A DNA stretch of 64,000 bases from Halocatena halophila (GTDB lineage Archaea > Halobacteriota > Halobacteria > Halobacteriales > Haloarculaceae), in NCBI GenBank assembly GCA_027563145.1, contig CP071306.1, forward strand, positions 1,426,001 to 1,490,000, read 5' to 3'. The position numbers and the translations under genes were made by a program. Shown piece after piece: positions 17,153-25,927 of the stretch; the stretch's first letter is position 1; each line of letters opens with the position of its first letter. The notes under the pieces were generated by a model. That model saw nothing but the letters and a program-made list of their open reading frames with translations, was not told the origin of the DNA and ran no database searches.

Positions 17153-17914
17153 ATGAAGTTCAAACCCAACGAAATCGACGGACGGAGTATAGTTAACTGT
17201 GATGGAACCAGCGATGTCATCGAGATTGTCTCAAAGCTCTGCGATCAGCAGACAGAGTTGCTTGAGACGATTGCTCAGCAGGGAGAGCGAATCACCCATT
17301 TGGAAGCAGAGATCACGGAGAAAGACGAGACAATCGAGCAGGTACACGAACGGGTTACCGATCTCGAAGACGAGCTAGAATCCTATCGCGAATCGAACGA
17401 ACGGGACAAGGCCGATATCAGACAGGACGTGACGGAGAACGCACGCCAGACGGAGGCCTCAGAGAAACACACAGAAGCAGTTGCGCGGAAGGTCGAGACG
17501 CTTGATGGAAGCGAGCAACGAACCCCACTGGAGCAGATCGTCCGATTGCCGGAGGAAATTATCCACAAGGCAAAACTAACGGCCAACCAGCGACGAGCGC
17601 GAGCCATCGCCTCCGAAATCGGCGGACTGGCCACGACAGTGCCGAAAGGAAAGCGACTGGATTCAACGACGATCAAACAGGAGCTCAAACAAGTGTATGG
17701 ATCGGCTCACGACCAGACGGTCGCCCGAGTCATGTCGTTCCTTGATCGCCTCGGTGGTGATCGAACGGAGGTCGTCCACACCGGCCAAGGAAAAGCCGTG
17801 ATATTCGACGACTGGCTCGCGAGACGACTTCAGACGGCTGAACAGTTCACTGCTGAGGCCGTCGATAGCGTCCTCACGAATGTTGTGAGCGTCACTCCCA
17901 GAACGGGCAGCTAA
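17153..17914 (+). CDS. Coiled-coil protein with C-terminal winged-helix-like domain
   Basis: 253-aa protein I do not recognise. Residues about 28-118 are a strongly charged heptad-like coiled coil (ITHLEAEITEKDETIEQVHE). Residues about 140-220 (KLTANQRRARAIASEIGGLA, then TTIKQELKQVYGSAHDQTVARV) look like a basic helical DNA-binding domain. Proteins with this build occur near plasmid and integrated-element genes in haloarchaea. The ATG at 17153 is preferred over a 17048 start that adds 35 unrelated residues. Solitary, flanked by long spacers. Confidence 0.65.
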   Translation: MKFKPNEIDGRSIVNCDGTSDVIEIVSKLCDQQTELLETIAQQGERITHLEAEITEKDETIEQVHERVTDLEDELESYRESNERDKADIRQDVTENARQTEASEKHTEAVARKVETLDGSEQRTPLEQIVRLPEEIIHKAKLTANQRRARAIASEIGGLATTVPKGKRLDSTTIKQELKQVYGSAHDQTVARVMSFLDRLGGDRTEVVHTGQGKAVIFDDWLARRLQTAEQFTAEAVDSVLTNVVSVTPRTGS

Positions 17915-18370
17915 GGTGTGAGCAAGCGCCCTCCGATAGGGATCTATACAGGACACACATTTCAGCACGAATGACGGTCGGAGGAGTGGTAGCAGCAGGT
18001 GTGAGCAAACGTCCTTCCTTTCAGAAGTCGTACGCTGGATATTGCTAGCTATTGCTGGTCGAATAACGACCATCTAGATTCTAGCTCACGACGATCGTGA
18101 GCGAACTACTGGTGAGATCTCAATAGGATGTAGCACGAGACAGAGTCTGCTGCCAGCTGTTTGCTAGATACCATCGTTTATGAAATATGATCAATAACGG
18201 TACTTCCCACGATCCTTGTTTTCCTTGTTTCATCCGTGCACTCCGACTATTCACGACGACGGGATTTTTTGAAACCATATATGACTATGATAACCCACCG
18301 CGAGCGGAGCGAGCGGTCTTTTTTTCATCAACGTTTTTTCGACGAGTGGTGAGCGGAGCGAACCCGAGTC
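17915..18370. other. Intergenic region with direct repeats and a palindrome
   Basis: No gene supported. It contains two related segments beginning GGTGTGAGCAA at about 17915 and 17999, and a perfect 8-bp hairpin GCTCACGA-CGA-TCGTGAGC at 18084-18102. Near 18300-18360 are GAGCGGAGCGA-type low-complexity stretches and long T runs. The right end serves as the tRNA terminator zone. Confidence 0.55.
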
Positions 18371-18377
18371 TAAAAAA
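18371..18377 (-). terminator. T-run terminator of tRNA-Pro
   Basis: On the minus strand the tRNA is followed after about 13 bases by CCTTTTTTAGA, the T-rich stretch that ends archaeal transcription. Confidence 0.6.
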
Positions 18378-18390
18378 GGTTGGCGGGAAG

Positions 18391-18463
18391 TGGGCCGGCG
18401 CAGATTCGAACTGCGGTTACGGCCACCCGAAGGCCGAAGGATGCCAAGCTACCCCACCGGCCC
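18391..18463 (-). tRNA. tRNA-Pro (anticodon CGG)
   Basis: 73 nt on the minus strand. Acceptor stem GGGCCGG/CCGGCCC with discriminator A; anticodon stem CGGCC/GGCCG around loop TTCGGGT (anticodon CGG); T stem CGCAG/CTGCG around TTCGAAT. No CCA is encoded, as usual in haloarchaea. It reads the CCG codon. Confidence 0.93.
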
Positions 18464-18522
18464 GCAGTTCCTAGTGCGGGCACGAACCTGTTAACGCTTC
18501 CGGGTTCGATTGACCTGATGGC

Positions 18523-19119
18523 TCAGTATCGCGTGAAGCCGTCGGTGTCCAGATAGTTGTGCGCGACCGTGATCGAGTGATCGGCGTGCAATCGCTCAGG
18601 AGAAAGTGACACTCGCACGCTCGATAGCTCCGCAAGCAGATCGACCTCCGCGTCGGTGAAATCCAGATGATCGGAGAGAACGAACACCGGATCGTCGGGG
18701 AGTGAAGCCGACGCTAACGGCTCGCCGTCCTCGTGCAACTCGACGATCGATCCGTTCTCAGCAGCCGATCGCAGGGTCGCCTCGGTGTCGCGCCGGAACA
18801 GCGATACCCCGGGCGAAGGCGTGGCCGGAATCGCACCGATAGCGCGGTCGCGATCCTCGAGGGTGCTCCGGATTCGTGCCGCCGTAGAGCGTTCGTCTGG
18901 ATGCAACCCGCGAAGCTCGCTGCCGTCGAACCGAATCGTCAACTCGTCGGCGAGCACGATATCGATGCGAACGGCCGACCGAATCCCATGGGAGCGAAAC
19001 AACGCGGCGTTGCAACACCGACAGACGAGATCAAGCCGACCGGCACCGCCAGCGAGATCCGCAAGCGAAAATGACGGCGTCGTCGGCGCCTCGTGAGCGA
19101 GCACGATGAACTGGCGCAT
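18523..19119 (-). CDS. trmY: tRNA pseudouridine(54) N1-methyltransferase TrmY
   Basis: SPOUT-class methyltransferase that makes N1-methylpseudouridine at tRNA position 54 in archaea. 198 aa, the usual length. The N-terminus MRQFIVLAHEAPTTPSFSL and the segment GRLDLVCRCCNAALFRSHGIR are characteristic, and the C-terminal DDPVFVLSDHLDFTDAE supplies the knot that binds S-adenosylmethionine. It lies beside tRNA-Pro by chance or by function. Confidence 0.93.
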   Translation of the reverse strand: MRQFIVLAHEAPTTPSFSLADLAGGAGRLDLVCRCCNAALFRSHGIRSAVRIDIVLADELTIRFDGSELRGLHPDERSTAARIRSTLEDRDRAIGAIPATPSPGVSLFRRDTEATLRSAAENGSIVELHEDGEPLASASLPDDPVFVLSDHLDFTDAEVDLLAELSSVRVSLSPERLHADHSITVAHNYLDTDGFTRY

Positions 19120-19166
19120 ACTCGCTTTGTGAGAGCAAGCGCCTTCACCACGTCGATGGCGGGCGC

Positions 19167-20183
19167 TCAGAGCACCTCGGCGATAGCGGCCTTATAGTTG
19201 GATATCGGGACCGTCCCCGTCACCTTCGTCGCCGCATTCGTCTCCCGATTGTACACGTAGAATATCGGCGTTCCCGGCGGATGCCATTTCTTGCGAGCGG
19301 CCGCTTTTGCGGCCTTGATGTCGTTCCAGAGCGACTGCGTGTTGCGATTGTAATGGCGCTGTACGCGCTGCATATTGATGCCGACCGCCCTGGCGTGTGC
19401 AGAAAGCTTCTCGATCGATGCCCAGCCACTGTCGGGCTTTTTTTGGTGTTCGAACACCCGATGATGCCACTGCCAGAACTGTGATGGCGAACGCCCTTTC
19501 ACCGTCTGCCAGATCGCACCTGCCAACATTGATGCCGGCTTGGAGTTGTCACCCTTGAACGGAAACGGCAAGAAGACGAATCGTACCGTCCCTGGAGCAA
19601 CGTATTGCTTGATCAGCTTCGGATGTGTCCGCAACGAGAACGTCGAACAGAATGTACAGAGATAATCGCTCCAGTAGAGAATCTCCACTGGTGCCTCTGG
19701 AGCACCCATCACCGGATACCCAGACCGGTCGACACCAAGGGCAGCCGTCCCCGAACCCGCAGAAAGATACGGGTGAGCGAAATCGGACGGCGTCTGTGGC
19801 GTCTCCGTGGCCGTCTCAGTAGCAGTTTCCGTTGGTGTCTCACCCGCCGTCTCGGAATCCGTCGAAGGCGATGCCTCCGTCGGAGTCGCCGTCGACTCTG
19901 GCGTTGTGGTGGCAGAAGCCGTCTCGGTAGACTGCTGTGTAGTGGCTGTCGATGTCTTCCCGCCCTGCCCTTGAGCCGTCCGCGTCCACCCCGACTGCGG
20001 CGGTGGACCGCCGGCGGGCCCAACATCGAGCGTCGATGGAACGTACGTCTCATTTCCCGACGGACCCGGTGCTCGTGCAACGTTCTCCGAATCGCTGAGA
20101 CACCCTGCAGTCGCTCCCAACAACGTAGCCGTGGTCGCCGCCAACAACGATCGACGAGTCGTCGTCCGCCTATTATCACTCAT
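19167..20183 (-). CDS. Exported DsbA-like thioredoxin-fold lipoprotein
   Basis: 338-aa secreted disulfide oxidoreductase candidate. The start at 20183 gives a Tat signal (RRSLLAATTATLLGATAGC) whose Cys is a lipobox. Then comes a long Thr/Ser/Glu/Pro-rich spacer (to about residue 135) that would cross the S-layer. The thioredoxin domain has SDYLCTFCSTFS with active site CTFC, and a cis-Pro-type PPGTPIFYVYN. It belongs to the DsbA/thioredoxin_4 group and probably acts on cell-surface proteins. Confidence 0.85.
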   Translation of the reverse strand: MSDNRRTTTRRSLLAATTATLLGATAGCLSDSENVARAPGPSGNETYVPSTLDVGPAGGPPPQSGWTRTAQGQGGKTSTATTQQSTETASATTTPESTATPTEASPSTDSETAGETPTETATETATETPQTPSDFAHPYLSAGSGTAALGVDRSGYPVMGAPEAPVEILYWSDYLCTFCSTFSLRTHPKLIKQYVAPGTVRFVFLPFPFKGDNSKPASMLAGAIWQTVKGRSPSQFWQWHHRVFEHQKKPDSGWASIEKLSAHARAVGINMQRVQRHYNRNTQSLWNDIKAAKAAARKKWHPPGTPIFYVYNRETNAATKVTGTVPISNYKAAIAEVL

Positions 20184-20306
20184 CTTACATCCACCCACTC
20201 TCCATTCCACAGCCGGAATGGCCAGTCATACGTGTACATACTACATACTTCATTACGAGAGCAGGGCTTAGTAGTTACGAAGCACGGGGCCACTCTGGCG
20301 AGAAAC

Positions 20307-21272
20307 TCACCGATCGAACGCGGCGACAACGGACTCGCGCAGGCTGTGCTGTGGTTCCCAGCCGAGCGTTTCTGTCACTTTTCTTGTATCTACGGTGAAC
20401 GTGTCGGTGAGCGTCTCCGCGCTGCGTGGATTCTCGACGAGTTCGATCGGCACGTCGTGACCGAGCTGTTCGGCTGCGACCGACTGAACGAGCTCTGCGA
20501 TTGCCATGACGGAGGGATCTTCATCGGAGCCAACGGCAAATCGAGTCGCGCCGGTCTTTCCGGCCGCTTGCTTTTCGAGCAATCGCTCGGTGCTGCGAAC
20601 ATAGAGACGTGCGATGTCGCTGACGTGGACGTAGTTTCGCGCCTGGGTTCCCGGTTCGTACACCGTCAGTGGCTTTCCAGCGAGCGCTCGCTCGACGAAG
20701 AAGTTGAGAACGACCGACTTCGAAACCGTCCGATCGGGCAGCTGGTGTGTGCCATACACGTTGGAGATCATGAACAGATGCGCGGGAAACGCTCCATCAG
20801 CGAAGGTTGCGACGGCGCGTTCGCCCAGCACTTTCGATTTGCCATACCAGTTCAACGGCGTCCGCACCGCGTCGCTGGTAATGGGGAACGTGGTTGGATC
20901 ACCGAGAACGGCCATCGAGAACGGAAACGCAAGCGCAGCGCCGTGGTTCTGACACCACCGTGCGATGGTGTTGGTGGCCTGAACGTTGACGCTGAAACTT
21001 CGGTCGGGATCATCATCGCAGTCTTCAACACCGCTGATGGCAGCGAGATGAATCACGACATCCACACCGTCAAGCGCACGGGCGAGTGATTCAGACTGTC
21101 GAATGTCAACGTGCTCGACCGGACAGTCGCCGATCTGTCGAACGGTCCCGCGATAGAAGTTGTCGATTGCAGTCAGTTCGTACTCCGGATGAATCGTCTG
21201 TAGCTGATCGATGACGCAGCTGCCAATATAGCCTGCCGCGCCGGTCACAGCGATCTGTGGGTGTGAACTCAT
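20307..21272 (-). CDS. NAD-dependent sugar epimerase/dehydratase, third in operon
   Basis: Extended SDR of 321 aa: VTGAAGYIGS Rossmann loop, IHLAAISG, and the catalytic YxxxK in WYGKSKV, with RNYVHVSDIARLYV near the C-terminus. Acts on a nucleotide-activated sugar; specificity not readable. The start overlaps the stop of the upstream epimerase by four bases. Confidence 0.88.
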   Translation of the reverse strand: MSSHPQIAVTGAAGYIGSCVIDQLQTIHPEYELTAIDNFYRGTVRQIGDCPVEHVDIRQSESLARALDGVDVVIHLAAISGVEDCDDDPDRSFSVNVQATNTIARWCQNHGAALAFPFSMAVLGDPTTFPITSDAVRTPLNWYGKSKVLGERAVATFADGAFPAHLFMISNVYGTHQLPDRTVSKSVVLNFFVERALAGKPLTVYEPGTQARNYVHVSDIARLYVRSTERLLEKQAAGKTGATRFAVGSDEDPSVMAIAELVQSVAAEQLGHDVPIELVENPRSAETLTDTFTVDTRKVTETLGWEPQHSLRESVVAAFDR

Positions 21273-22222
21273 TGTGGGGTTGGATGATGGGTCCTGGGTG
21301 TGGCTTGAAACGCTGTGGCGAGTTCTGCAATGCCATCACGTAGCGTCCGCTTCGGCACAAAGCCTGTCGACTGGAGCTGATCGAAGCGAACGTTGTACGA
21401 CGGACCGGGCTGTTTGTCCTCGAGATACGTCACGTTACAGCCACCGATTGCGGTATCAACGAGCGAGGCGATCTCTTTGATCTGGTAGTTCTCGTCTGGA
21501 TCGCCAACGTTGTAGACTGGCTGCTCCCAGTCGTCGGGATGGATCGCGGCGTGGGCGTACGCACGAGCAGCATCTTCGACGTGAATGAACGGCCGCCAGT
21601 TCGTTCCGTCGCCGTAGACGGTGATCGGACTCCCAGTCAACGCCTGAAACACGAACCGATTGACGACGAGATTGAACCGGATGCCCGGTGCGAGCCCGTA
21701 GTTGGTGGCAAGCCGGAGTGCTGTCGTCTCGAAACCATGGGTGTCGCCGGCTTCAACCAGCAACGATTCGCTTTCGAGTTTCGATTCCGCATAGGGATTC
21801 AGTGGGTTTGGCGTCGTTCGCTCATCAACTGCTCCCTCGATGGCACCATACACGTTACACGACGAAGCAAGCACGAACGACGACACGTTGTGGGCACCAC
21901 TGGCCGCAAGGACAGTCTCGGTGCCGTCGCGATTGATCGAAAGGGTGTGTTCGCGCCGATCGTTCGAGCGTTCTGCGCCAGTCACGGCGGCCAGATGGAT
22001 CACCGTCTCACAGCCCTCGATCGCACGATCGACCACAGCACGGTCGCGAACGTCACCACGAACGAACGACACTGTCGAGTCGAGCGAACCGAGCAGCGCG
22101 CGCGGAGAGCCCGACGAACAGTCGTCGAGCACGACGATCCGCTCGATTTCGGGCGCTGTGCGGAGCTGCTCGAGCAGGACGCTCCCGATGTATCCACAGC
22201 CTCCGGTAACCAGGACGTTCAT
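21269..22222 (-). CDS. NAD-dependent sugar epimerase/dehydratase, second in operon
   Basis: Extended SDR of 317 aa: MNVLVTGGCGYIGS, VIHLAAVTG, the catalytic segment PYAESKLESE, and WRPFIHVEDAARAY. It overlaps both neighbours by four bases (21269-21272 and 22219-22222), so the three epimerases are one translationally coupled unit, probably making a modified sugar nucleotide for surface glycan or glycolipid. Confidence 0.88.
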   Translation of the reverse strand: MNVLVTGGCGYIGSVLLEQLRTAPEIERIVVLDDCSSGSPRALLGSLDSTVSFVRGDVRDRAVVDRAIEGCETVIHLAAVTGAERSNDRREHTLSINRDGTETVLAASGAHNVSSFVLASSCNVYGAIEGAVDERTTPNPLNPYAESKLESESLLVEAGDTHGFETTALRLATNYGLAPGIRFNLVVNRFVFQALTGSPITVYGDGTNWRPFIHVEDAARAYAHAAIHPDDWEQPVYNVGDPDENYQIKEIASLVDTAIGGCNVTYLEDKQPGPSYNVRFDQLQSTGFVPKRTLRDGIAELATAFQATPRTHHPTPQ

Positions 22223-23388
22223 TCTTCGAGAACGTCTGGCAGGAACCGATCCTCGTGTCCGACGATCGTTTCGCGGTGCTCGATGAGCGTTGCTACGATA
22301 TCGCGGACGCCGCTTTCGAACGACTGGCGCTGTTCGCCGATGAGCGACATGTAGCGGTCGTTCTCGATCTCCATCTGGTGGGTTTCGTCCTCCTGTCGTG
22401 GATTTTCCACGTGAGTAACGTCCACGTCGAGGTCGAACTCGTCGGCCACGTTCGCGATCGTATCGGCCATTTCGACGATGCTGATCGGACGGGTTGTCTG
22501 GTTGTACACCACGTGCTCGTCCGGTCGGGTTTCGGAATCTTCCAGCGCGAGTCGAGAGAGGCCCTCGACGGCATCCTCAAGACTCACAAACGGCTTTCGC
22601 TGCTCGCCTTTGCCGTACACCGTCAGCGGATAGCCAGCGATTGCCTGGGCGCAAAAGCGGTGTGCCACGACGCCGAAGTAGTAATCGAAGTCGAATCGCG
22701 TCCGGAGCCGTTCGTCCGCGCTCGTTTCGGTCGTTTCGGTGCCGTAGGTGATCGCTGTCCGAACGTCACTGATCGGGAGCCCAAACTGCGTGTTCGCAAG
22801 GCGGAGATTCGCCGCGTCGTGGCTTTTCGTCAGATGATACCACGACCCAGCCATCGCCGGGAACGGAACCGAATCACGTTCGCCCTCGTGTTCCATCACT
22901 GCCCCGCCTTCGGGGATCGGAAACTCCGGTGCGCCGTAGACGCCAGTGGTTGTCGTCTCGATGAAATGCGTCTCCGTGAGCCCAGCCTCGTGGAGTCCCC
23001 AGACGAGATTCCGAGTCGCCTGCATGTTGTTGTGCTGGGTGTAGTTCGCACGCTCGCCGTTGAGCTGCGAATACGGCGCAGAGGGCTGTGCAGCCGTATG
23101 AACGACGGTGGAGGGCTCGTGAACCGCGAGCAACTCGTCGACGAACGACCGCTCTGTCAGATCGCCTTCAACGAACGAGAGATTCTCAACGCCGTGAACG
23201 TCTCGCGCCGCCGCCAATCGCTCGTCGATGCTCACGATGGGCTGTGCGCTCGTCGAGCCAACCGATTCCACCCACTCTCGACGGGCGAAGTTATCGACCA
23301 GTACGACTCGCTCATCAGTCTGTGTCGCGATACGAAGCCCAGTCGGCCAGCCAATGTACCCGTCGCCACCAGTTACGAGGATGCTCAT
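22219..23388 (-). CDS. UDP-sulfoquinovose synthase-like epimerase (SQD1/Agl3 type)
   Basis: 389-aa extended SDR with the long insert of SQD1. Matching segments: VTGGDGYIGWPTGL, the substrate loop QPSAPYSQ, YTQHNNMQATRN, SWYHLTKSHDAANL (YxxxK) and YGKGEQRKPFVSLEDAVEG. SQD1/Agl3 converts UDP-glucose and sulfite to UDP-sulfoquinovose, used for sulfolipid or archaeal N-glycan. It is the first gene of the operon. That it makes a sulfonated sugar here is an inference from similarity. Confidence 0.82.
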   Translation of the reverse strand: MSILVTGGDGYIGWPTGLRIATQTDERVVLVDNFARREWVESVGSTSAQPIVSIDERLAAARDVHGVENLSFVEGDLTERSFVDELLAVHEPSTVVHTAAQPSAPYSQLNGERANYTQHNNMQATRNLVWGLHEAGLTETHFIETTTTGVYGAPEFPIPEGGAVMEHEGERDSVPFPAMAGSWYHLTKSHDAANLRLANTQFGLPISDVRTAITYGTETTETSADERLRTRFDFDYYFGVVAHRFCAQAIAGYPLTVYGKGEQRKPFVSLEDAVEGLSRLALEDSETRPDEHVVYNQTTRPISIVEMADTIANVADEFDLDVDVTHVENPRQEDETHQMEIENDRYMSLIGEQRQSFESGVRDIVATLIEHRETIVGHEDRFLPDVLEE

Positions 23389-23390
23389 TA

Positions 23391-23411
23391 GTTACTCAGA
23401 TAGCGAGTAAC
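23391..23411. promoter_or_regulatory. Inverted repeat upstream of the epimerase operon
   Basis: GTTACTC (23391-23397) and GAGTAAC (23405-23411) form a perfect 7-bp inverted repeat around seven bases. It starts two bases upstream of the SQD1-like start codon and lies in the gap shared with the divergent acetyltransferase. Operator or 5' UTR hairpin; undecided. Confidence 0.45.
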
Positions 23412-23482
23412 TCTCGCGATGAAAATAGCTTTCCATTCGGCTCCGCTGGCGTTTTCCTGCTCGCCGTGGTGGTGTGTGATCG

Positions 23483-23977
23483 ATGGTAACGATCCGACCG
23501 GCAACGACACACGACGTTCCTGCTATCCGTGCGGTGGCGCGTCGCTCCTGGCGGGCCGCACACGCTCCGCTGCTCGGTGGGGACCGCGGTGAGTCGTTTT
23601 TCGAATCCGAGTACGACCGTCGGACGATTCAAAAGAAAGTAGTGGCCGATCGATCCCGATTCATCGTGGCGGTCACGATGACGGGCGTGGCCGGATTTGC
23701 GGTAGTCGCTCCGGTGAACGACGCCGCTGACGTGTACGGATTGAGCTGGCTGTATGTCGATCCGGACCACTGGCGGCGTGGTATTGGAACGCGCCTGCTC
23801 GCTCGCATCAAGCGAGCGGTCCAAAGACAAAACGGTCGCCGAATCCGACTCGGCGTGCTCGCCGGAAACCAGCGCGCCATCGACTTTTACGAACGGATGG
23901 GATTTTGGCGACACAGCACCTATTTTGACGACCGGATCGACGCGCGTGGCTACATCTACGTCACGGACGTTCCCTAG
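23483..23977 (+). CDS. GNAT-family N-acetyltransferase
   Basis: 164-aa acetyl-CoA-dependent acetyltransferase. The acetyl-CoA loop is WRRGIGTRLLARI (R-x-x-G-x-G), preceded by the beta-strand LSWLYVDPDH and followed by NQRAIDFYERMGF, the classic C-terminal GNAT motif. Substrate unknown. Convergent with argF, whose stop it overlaps by four bases. Confidence 0.88.
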   Translation: MVTIRPATTHDVPAIRAVARRSWRAAHAPLLGGDRGESFFESEYDRRTIQKKVVADRSRFIVAVTMTGVAGFAVVAPVNDAADVYGLSWLYVDPDHWRRGIGTRLLARIKRAVQRQNGRRIRLGVLAGNQRAIDFYERMGFWRHSTYFDDRIDARGYIYVTDVP

Positions 23978-24861
23978 TCGATCACCGTGGTCAACAGCGC
24001 GTTCTGTGCATGCAGGCGGTTTTCTGCTTGCTCGAAGACGAGCGCGCGCTCGCTTTCGAGCACGTTATTGGTGATCTCCTCGCCACGATGGGCGGGTAAA
24101 CAGTGTAACACGCGCTGGTCGTCAAGCAACGTGTCATTCACCTGAAAGCCATCGAACGCTTCGAGCTTCTGTTCGCGCTGGGCTTCCTCTCCCATGCTCA
24201 CCCACACGTCAGTCGCGACGACATCAGCGTTTGCGACGGCCTCGTGTGGCGTCGTGGTGGTGGTGATCGTTCCGTCGAACGCAGCCGTCCGATCGAGCAC
24301 GGACTCGTCGATCCCGTATTCGTGGGGCGTGGCCACTGCACAGTCGATTCCGACCATCGCACAGCCCAGCACGAACGACTGGGCAACGTTGTTCCCATCA
24401 CCGACCCATGCCGCTTTCACGTCGAACGAGTCGAACGCCTCGCGAATCGTGAGGAGATCGGCAAGCGTCTGACAGGGATGAGAAACGTCAGTGAGTCCGT
24501 TTATCACGGGGACGCTTGCGTGTTCGGCGATCGTTCGGGCGTCCTCGTGGTCAAAGACACGAACCATGATCGCATCGACATAGCGACTGACCGTCCGGGC
24601 CGTGTCTTTGAGTGGCTCGCCGCGACCGAGCTGTGTGTCGTCCGGACTGACGAAGATGGCGTGTCCGCCGAGCTGAGTCATGCCGGTCTCGAACGAGAGT
24701 CGCGTTCGCGTGCTCTCCTTTTCGAACAGCATGGCCAGCGTTCGGTTCGCGAGCGCCGTCGACGGTGTCGAGGCTTTCAACGAGGCTGCCCGATCGAGCA
24801 GCTCGGTGAGCGCGGTTGGCGTGCGGTCGTCGATGTGGAGGAAGTGGTCTGGTGATGTCAT
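23974..24861 (-). CDS. argF: Ornithine carbamoyltransferase
   Basis: Makes citrulline from ornithine and carbamoyl phosphate. 295 aa. Motifs: FEKESTRTRLSFE (carbamoyl-phosphate site S-T-R-T-R), MVRVFDH, HPCQTLADL, and the ornithine loop HCLPAHRGEEI. Last gene of the argW-X-C-B-D-E-F run, one base after argE. Confidence 0.95.
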   Translation of the reverse strand: MTSPDHFLHIDDRTPTALTELLDRAASLKASTPSTALANRTLAMLFEKESTRTRLSFETGMTQLGGHAIFVSPDDTQLGRGEPLKDTARTVSRYVDAIMVRVFDHEDARTIAEHASVPVINGLTDVSHPCQTLADLLTIREAFDSFDVKAAWVGDGNNVAQSFVLGCAMVGIDCAVATPHEYGIDESVLDRTAAFDGTITTTTTPHEAVANADVVATDVWVSMGEEAQREQKLEAFDGFQVNDTLLDDQRVLHCLPAHRGEEITNNVLESERALVFEQAENRLHAQNALLTTVID

Positions 24862-24862
24862 C

Positions 24863-25927
24863 TCAGTCGCTTATGAGGGCAGTGCAGACGGATTCGAGCA
24901 CTGCAATGGCGTTGTCGAACGATTCCAGTGGAAGGTGTTCGGTTGGCGTATGATCCAGTTCGGAGTTACCGGGTCCGTAGGTGACCATCGGACAGTCCCA
25001 GGCGTCGGCGAACAGGTTCATGTCGCTCGTCCCGGTTTTCCGAAGGAGTCGTGGCTCACCACCCTGCTCGCGAATGGCAACCCGGAACGCACGTGCGACT
25101 GGCGTCCGTGGATTGGTCATCACGGGTGGCACGTCGTCGTACCAGTGGATGGTTCCGCCGTTGAGCTGTGCGTCGGCGAGCTCGCGGATTGCTTCGGTCG
25201 TCTGTGCGGGTGGCACCCGAAACTGCACGTCCATCGTCGCCTCGACGGAAAGCCCATCGTCGGTGGTGCCGCCCTCAACCGCGATCGGCTTGGTGGTGAC
25301 GCGCTCGAAGACAGGCGTCCACTCATCGGGCGCTAACGCGTCGCCAACGGCCTGATACCAGTCCATTGCGTCCTGGATGGCGTTATTCTCGGGCCGAGAG
25401 GTGTGACCAGATTCGCTCGTGGCCACGTATGTGCCCGCGAGCAGCCCACGATAGCCAAGCGTCACACCGTCCCAGCCGCTTGGCTCGCCGTTGATAACGG
25501 CTCCGGGCTCCTCCCGGTTCTCGATCAGATGGCGCGCGCCCCTGGAGTCCACCTCTTCGCCGACAACGCCAACGAAGCTCACGCCGGTCGAAACGGCCGC
25601 GACGGCCATCGCGACGAGCGGCCCCTTAGCGTCGACGCTCCCCCGACCCCACAGGGCGGGCACGTCATCCTCAGCGGCCGGCTCGATTCTGACTGGGATC
25701 TCGCCGGGCACCGTGTCGACGTGTGAGGTGAGTAACACGCTATCGTCGGCTGGCGCGCGCACGTTGCCGACATCGTCGATCCAGGCCTCCCGGTCGTGTT
25801 CGGCGAAGTACTCACACAGTCGCTGTGCACACTCGCGTTCCTCGCCACTCACCGAGGGGATCGAAACGATCGATTGCAACAGCTCGCGCGGCGTGGTTTT
25901 CGTTGTGGTGTCGGCGTGCTGGTTCAT
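24863..25927 (-). CDS. argE: [LysW]-ornithine hydrolase (LysK/ArgE type)
   Basis: Zinc peptidase of the M20 family, 354 aa, that releases ornithine from the ArgW carrier. Motifs: LLTSHVDTVPG (metal His and Asp), GRGSVDAKGPL, VGEEVDSRGARH (catalytic Glu pair), and the terminal TYGPGNSELDHTPTEHLPL. Stop-start overlap with argD shows coupling. The family also includes LysK of lysine synthesis; the context favours arginine. Confidence 0.9.
   Translation of the reverse strand: MNQHADTTTKTTPRELLQSIVSIPSVSGEERECAQRLCEYFAEHDREAWIDDVGNVRAPADDSVLLTSHVDTVPGEIPVRIEPAAEDDVPALWGRGSVDAKGPLVAMAVAAVSTGVSFVGVVGEEVDSRGARHLIENREEPGAVINGEPSGWDGVTLGYRGLLAGTYVATSESGHTSRPENNAIQDAMDWYQAVGDALAPDEWTPVFERVTTKPIAVEGGTTDDGLSVEATMDVQFRVPPAQTTEAIRELADAQLNGGTIHWYDDVPPVMTNPRTPVARAFRVAIREQGGEPRLLRKTGTSDMNLFADAWDCPMVTYGPGNSELDHTPTEHLPLESFDNAIAVLESVCTALISD

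Noticed and set aside
18290-18360. GAGCGGAGCGA-type repeats as a functional element
   Set aside because: Short low-complexity stretches of this kind occur widely in haloarchaeal spacers; no pairing or conservation to support a function.
18187-18474. 95-codon plus-strand open frame
   Set aside because: Runs antisense through tRNA-Pro and low-complexity sequence; not a gene.
19605-21089. 494-codon plus-strand open frame
   Set aside because: Antisense to the DsbA-like and epimerase genes; Arg-rich, low-complexity translation, with no domains; a shadow of the G+C-rich coding strand.
22255-23391. 378-codon plus-strand open frame
   Set aside because: Fully antisense to the SQD1-like epimerase, which has clear motifs; translation resembles no protein.
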